Assembly (NCBI GenBank): GCA_027352645.1
Contig: DAIEIL010000043.1
Location: forward strand, 1 to 9,267
Origin: Rhodobiaceae bacterium
Lineage (GTDB): Bacteria > Pseudomonadota > Alphaproteobacteria > Parvibaculales > Parvibaculaceae
Direction of reading: 5' to 3'
Length of the DNA stretch: 9,267 bases
The notes under the pieces are model-generated. The model made no database searches. It was not told where the DNA came from and worked only from the letters and a program-made list of their open reading frames with translations. Positions 6,390 to 9,267 of this stretch are shown piece after piece. A program made the translations under genes and the position numbers. Within the stretch, counting starts at the first letter, position 1, and every line of letters starts with the position of its first letter.

Positions 6390-7775
6390 ATGAAGTCAAT
6401 GAAGCTCGCGTGCTCCTTCACGCCTGCCGTAGCTACTGTGTCCCGGTTCCTCTCCACGATCGCAATGGTTTCGTGCGTGAGTCTGGCCTGCCCGATGCCC
6501 CTCCACGCCGAGGAAGGTCTCGGCGCGCCGACGCCCGACAGTCTGGGCCTCGACGGCGGTTCCGCAGCGGCGCCCGCCGAAGCTGACGACAGCCAGGGCA
6601 TCGTCGCCATCGTCAACGACAAGATCATCTCAAAATACGACCTCGATCAGCGCGTTCACCTCGTCATGGTGACGTCCGGCATTCCGAATTCGCCTGAAAT
6701 GGTCAGCCGCATCCAGCGTCAGGTCCTCCGCAGCCTGATCGACGAGCGCCTCGAACTGCAGGAGGCCGTGCGCCTCGACCTGAAGGTCGACGAGAAGGAA
6801 ATCGACCAGCAGCTCGCGCAGATCGCAGCACGCGCGAACATGACTCCCAAGGAGATCGAGGACTATCTGAAGGAAAACGGCATCGCCCGGAATACGCTCG
6901 TTTCCCAGCTCTATGCCGACCTCGCCTGGAATAAGGTGATCGAGCAGCAGTTCGCGCCGCTGATTTCCGTCGGCGCCGACGAAGTCGACGAGGCACTCAA
7001 GCAGATGACCGAGCAAGCCGATCAGCCTCGCTATCAGCTTTCCGAAATCCTGCTCACCTTCGATAATCCGGAACAGGAAGCCGAAGTCATGTCCGGCGCG
7101 CAGCGTCTGGTCGACCAGATGCGTCAGGGTGCACCCTTCGCTTCCGTGGCCCGTCAGTTCAGCCAGTCGGCCAGCTCCGCCAATGGCGGCGACATCGGCT
7201 GGGAGCATGCGAGCCAGATGCCCGGCGACGTCGCCCCCATCGTTGAGAAGATGACGATCGGCGGCATTTCGGACCCGATCAAGACTCTGAACGGCGTCTA
7301 CATCATCCAGCTTCGCAACAAGCAAACCGGCCTCGGCCCGGATCCCCTGCAGGACCGCTGGACCCTGGCCCATGTCCTGTTGCCGCTGACCCCGGACGCG
7401 CCGCAGACGATGGTAGCCCGCCGCGTCGGCGAAGCGCAGAAGCTCATGGCGGACTTCAAGTCCTGCGACGCGCTTGGCGATCAGGTAAAGCAGTATGTTG
7501 GCGCCGTTGCTCAGGCGCCCCGGACGGTCGTCTTCGGCCAGCTCGATCAAAGGCTGCGCGAGTCGCTGGCGGGCGCCAAGCCGGGCGCGATGCTGAAGCC
7601 GATCCGTAGCCAGCAGGGTATCGAAATGATGGCCGTCTGCGGCTATCAGGCGGATGCGGGCGGCGCGCCGACCCGCGACCAGATCGAGAACAATATCTTC
7701 TCGCAGCGGCTGGACATGATGGCTCGTCGGCATCTGCGCGACCTGCGGCGCGACGCCGTCGTCGACATCAGGTGA
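6390..7775 (+). CDS. surA: Periplasmic chaperone / peptidyl-prolyl isomerase SurA
   Basis: Periplasmic chaperone that escorts outer-membrane proteins, including LptD in E. coli, to the BAM machinery. The 461-residue protein begins with a long signal peptide (about 1-40, cut after PLHA). A SurA N-terminal helical domain covers about 70-205 (starts GIVAIVNDKIIS). A parvulin domain covers about 212-312 and contains the rotamase signature beginning FASVARQFSQSA at 250 and ending GGDIGW. A second parvulin-like domain (about 323-420) lacks the GGDIGW block and looks degenerate; it carries C359 and C417. A C-terminal helix follows. E. coli SurA has 428 residues with the same N-P1-P2-C order, so length and layout fit. 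The start is uncertain: ATG 6390 has no clear Shine-Dalgarno, ATG 6399 is nearly equal, and the frame is open back to TTG 6312. The gene follows lptD, as in E. coli. Confidence 0.93.
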   Translation: MKSMKLACSFTPAVATVSRFLSTIAMVSCVSLACPMPLHAEEGLGAPTPDSLGLDGGSAAAPAEADDSQGIVAIVNDKIISKYDLDQRVHLVMVTSGIPNSPEMVSRIQRQVLRSLIDERLELQEAVRLDLKVDEKEIDQQLAQIAARANMTPKEIEDYLKENGIARNTLVSQLYADLAWNKVIEQQFAPLISVGADEVDEALKQMTEQADQPRYQLSEILLTFDNPEQEAEVMSGAQRLVDQMRQGAPFASVARQFSQSASSANGGDIGWEHASQMPGDVAPIVEKMTIGGISDPIKTLNGVYIIQLRNKQTGLGPDPLQDRWTLAHVLLPLTPDAPQTMVARRVGEAQKLMADFKSCDALGDQVKQYVGAVAQAPRTVVFGQLDQRLRESLAGAKPGAMLKPIRSQQGIEMMAVCGYQADAGGAPTRDQIENNIFSQRLDMMARRHLRDLRRDAVVDIR

Positions 7776-7818
7776 TATAGTCCGGCGGCGCGAGCATACC
7801 GCAGGACAAGGATCTGTC

Positions 7819-8829
7819 ATGACGAAAGCGGACAGGCCGCCGCTCGCCCTCACCATGGGCGAGCCGGCGGGCATCGGCCCCGAAATCACGTTGAAGGCCT
7901 GGGCGGCGCGGATGGATGAAGCGCTCCCGGCCTTTTTCGTCGTGGGCGCCCCTTCGCTCTACCATGAGGAAGCGCGTCGACTCGGCCTGGACGTGACCTT
8001 CCGCGAGATCGCGACGCCTGACGAGGCGAGCCGCCACTTCGGCGTCTCCCTTCCCGTGCTGCCGCTGTCGCTCGACGCCGCCGTGCAGCCGGGCCACCTT
8101 GCGCCCGCCAATGCCCGCGCGGTCATGCAGTCGATCGACATGGCCTGCGATTTCGCGCTGGCGGGAGAGGCTTCCGGCATCGTCACCAATCCGATCCACA
8201 AGCGCGCGCTCTATGAGGCGGGCCTGCAGGTTCCGGGGCATACGGAATATCTGGCCGAGCGTACCGGCGGCGCAACGCCTGTCATGATGCTTTCCTGTCC
8301 CGGCCTTCGCGTCGTGCCGGTAACCGTGCATCAGTCGCTTGCGAGCGTGGCGACCTCGCTCACCACGGCCATGATCGCCGAAAAGGGTGTCATCCTCGCC
8401 CATGCGCTGCGGCGCGACCTCGGCATTGCGCGGCCCCGCATCGCCGTCGCCGGGCTCAATCCCCATGCAGGCGAGGAGGGTCACCTCGGCCGCGAGGAGA
8501 TCGACGTGATCCTGCCCGCCCTTGCCGCAATCCACGCGGCGGGCGCGGAAGTCTCCGGCCCCCTTCCGCCCGACACCATGTTCCACGCCGCTGCCCGCGC
8601 GCGCTACGATGCGGCGCTCTGCATGTATCACGATCAGGCGCTCATCCCGCTCAAGACCATCGACTTCGAGCGTGGCGTCAACACCACGCTCGGCCTGCCC
8701 ATTGTGCGGACATCGCCCGATCACGGCACGGCCCTCGACATTGCGGGCCGCGGCCTCGCCCATCCGGGCAGCCTCATCGAAGCGATCAAACTCGCCGCCG
8801 AAATCGCAAATAACCGGACCGCCCAATGA
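7819..8829 (+). CDS. pdxA: 4-hydroxythreonine-4-phosphate dehydrogenase PdxA
   Basis: Cytosolic NAD-dependent enzyme of the DXP-dependent vitamin B6 route. It oxidises 4-phosphohydroxy-L-threonine, and the product decarboxylates to 3-amino-2-oxopropyl phosphate, the partner of DXP in the PdxJ reaction. The 336-residue length matches the family (E. coli 329). Motifs in order: TMGEPAGIGPEI (12-23), PIHKRALYEAG (residues about 129-139) followed by PGHTEYL, NPHAGEEGHLG (214-224), PLPPDTMF, and YHDQALIPLK (270-279) with TSPDHGTALDIAG near the end. The three metal-binding histidines of the E. coli enzyme (166, 211, 266) correspond to H171, H216 and H271 at a constant offset of five. A good AAGGA (7808-7812) lies 6 bases before the ATG. 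It starts 43 bases after surA and overlaps rsmA by four bases. Intact and ordinary. Confidence 0.97.
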   Translation: MTKADRPPLALTMGEPAGIGPEITLKAWAARMDEALPAFFVVGAPSLYHEEARRLGLDVTFREIATPDEASRHFGVSLPVLPLSLDAAVQPGHLAPANARAVMQSIDMACDFALAGEASGIVTNPIHKRALYEAGLQVPGHTEYLAERTGGATPVMMLSCPGLRVVPVTVHQSLASVATSLTTAMIAEKGVILAHALRRDLGIARPRIAVAGLNPHAGEEGHLGREEIDVILPALAAIHAAGAEVSGPLPPDTMFHAAARARYDAALCMYHDQALIPLKTIDFERGVNTTLGLPIVRTSPDHGTALDIAGRGLAHPGSLIEAIKLAAEIANNRTAQ

Positions 8830-9267
8830 GCGCAGACAATCTTCCCCCGCTGCGCGAGGTCATCTCGAAACACGGCCTCGGCGCTCTGAAGGCGCTCGGC
8901 CAGAACTTCCTGCTCGACCTCAATCTGACGGGCCGGATCGCCCGCGCCGCCGGTCCGCTGGAAGGCTATGAGGTGATCGAAGTGGGCCCCGGCCCCGGCG
9001 GCCTGACGCGCGCCCTGCTCGCCGAAGGCGCGTCGCGCGTCGTTGCCATAGAGCGCGACCGGCGCTGCCTCCCCGCGCTTCAGGAAATCTCTGACGCTTA
9101 TCCCGGCCGCCTCACCATCATCGAAGGCGACGCCCTAGAAACGGACATGGCAAGCCTCGTCAAAGGCCCCGCCCGCATCGTTGCGAACCTGCCCTACAAC
9201 ATCGCAACACCGCTCCTCGTCCGCTGGCTGCAGACCGAGCCCTGGCCGCCCTATTACGCGAGCCTGA
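8826..9267 (+). CDS. rsmA: 16S rRNA (adenine1518-N6/adenine1519-N6)-dimethyltransferase RsmA (KsgA), 3' end cut off by window edge
   Basis: S-adenosylmethionine-dependent enzyme that dimethylates two adjacent adenines in the 3'-terminal helix of 16S rRNA, a late check on small-subunit assembly; loss gives kasugamycin resistance. The visible 147 residues cover the N-terminal part of the Rossmann methyltransferase domain. KALGQNFLLD (22-31) is the family N-terminal motif, EVGPGPGGLT (52-61) is the SAM-binding motif I, E76 is the acidic residue at the end of strand 2, GDAL is at 101-104, and NLPYNI (121-126) is the catalytic motif IV, all intact. The full family length is about 270 residues, so nearly half is missing to the right. 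The ATG overlaps the pdxA stop as ATGA, with only a weak GGA (8816-8818) ahead, so translation is probably coupled to pdxA. The pdxA-rsmA order is conserved in E. coli. Confidence 0.96.
   Translation, partial: MSADNLPPLREVISKHGLGALKALGQNFLLDLNLTGRIARAAGPLEGYEVIEVGPGPGGLTRALLAEGASRVVAIERDRRCLPALQEISDAYPGRLTIIEGDALETDMASLVKGPARIVANLPYNIATPLLVRWLQTEPWPPYYASL

Noticed and set aside
6630..7889. A 419-codon minus-strand open frame opposite surA
   Set aside because: It is the complement of SurA coding sequence; no motif, start signal or neighbour supports it.
7768..8826. A 352-codon minus-strand open frame opposite pdxA
   Set aside because: It almost exactly mirrors pdxA, whose metal-binding histidines and motifs are all present on the plus strand.

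Overview
The window is a GC-rich chromosomal segment with the gene content and order of an alphaproteobacterium. The protein features that point there are the CxxC-containing LptD jellyroll and a SurA with one intact and one decayed parvulin domain. A Hyphomicrobiales-type or Parvibaculum-like organism is possible, but I cannot fix the genus by reading alone. Seven protein genes cover almost the whole window. I see no tRNA, rRNA, CRISPR array, insertion sequence or prophage.

Layout: bases 1-1302 hold the first 434 codons of pepA (leucyl aminopeptidase) on the minus strand, with its C-terminus lost off the left edge. A 283-base divergent intergenic region (1303-1585) follows and contains a strong interrupted palindrome. 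Rightward from 1586 comes a tight run: lptF and lptG overlap by the ATGA tetranucleotide, and lptD lies 49 bases further on. A 151-base gap with two hairpins and a possible promoter leads to surA. pdxA starts 43 bases after surA, and rsmA overlaps pdxA by ATGA and runs off the right edge after 147 codons.

Function: lptF and lptG encode the membrane subunits of the inner-membrane LPS transporter. lptD encodes the outer-membrane LPS translocon, and surA encodes the periplasmic chaperone that E. coli LptD needs for assembly. The cluster therefore couples both ends of the LPS export bridge with a folding factor for the outer-membrane end. pdxA (pyridoxal phosphate synthesis) and rsmA (16S rRNA dimethylation) are ancient passengers; the order lptD-surA-pdxA-rsmA is also the E. 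coli order. In E. coli, pepA/lptFG sits at a separate locus, so this window joins two blocks that are separate there.

This is mostly a conserved housekeeping region. I found no convincing new system. The points that merit a second look are the non-coding structures at 1378-1421, 6245-6287 and 6361-6378, the poor ribosome binding site of surA, the repeat-bearing C-terminal tail of LptD, and the cysteines in LptD and SurA.
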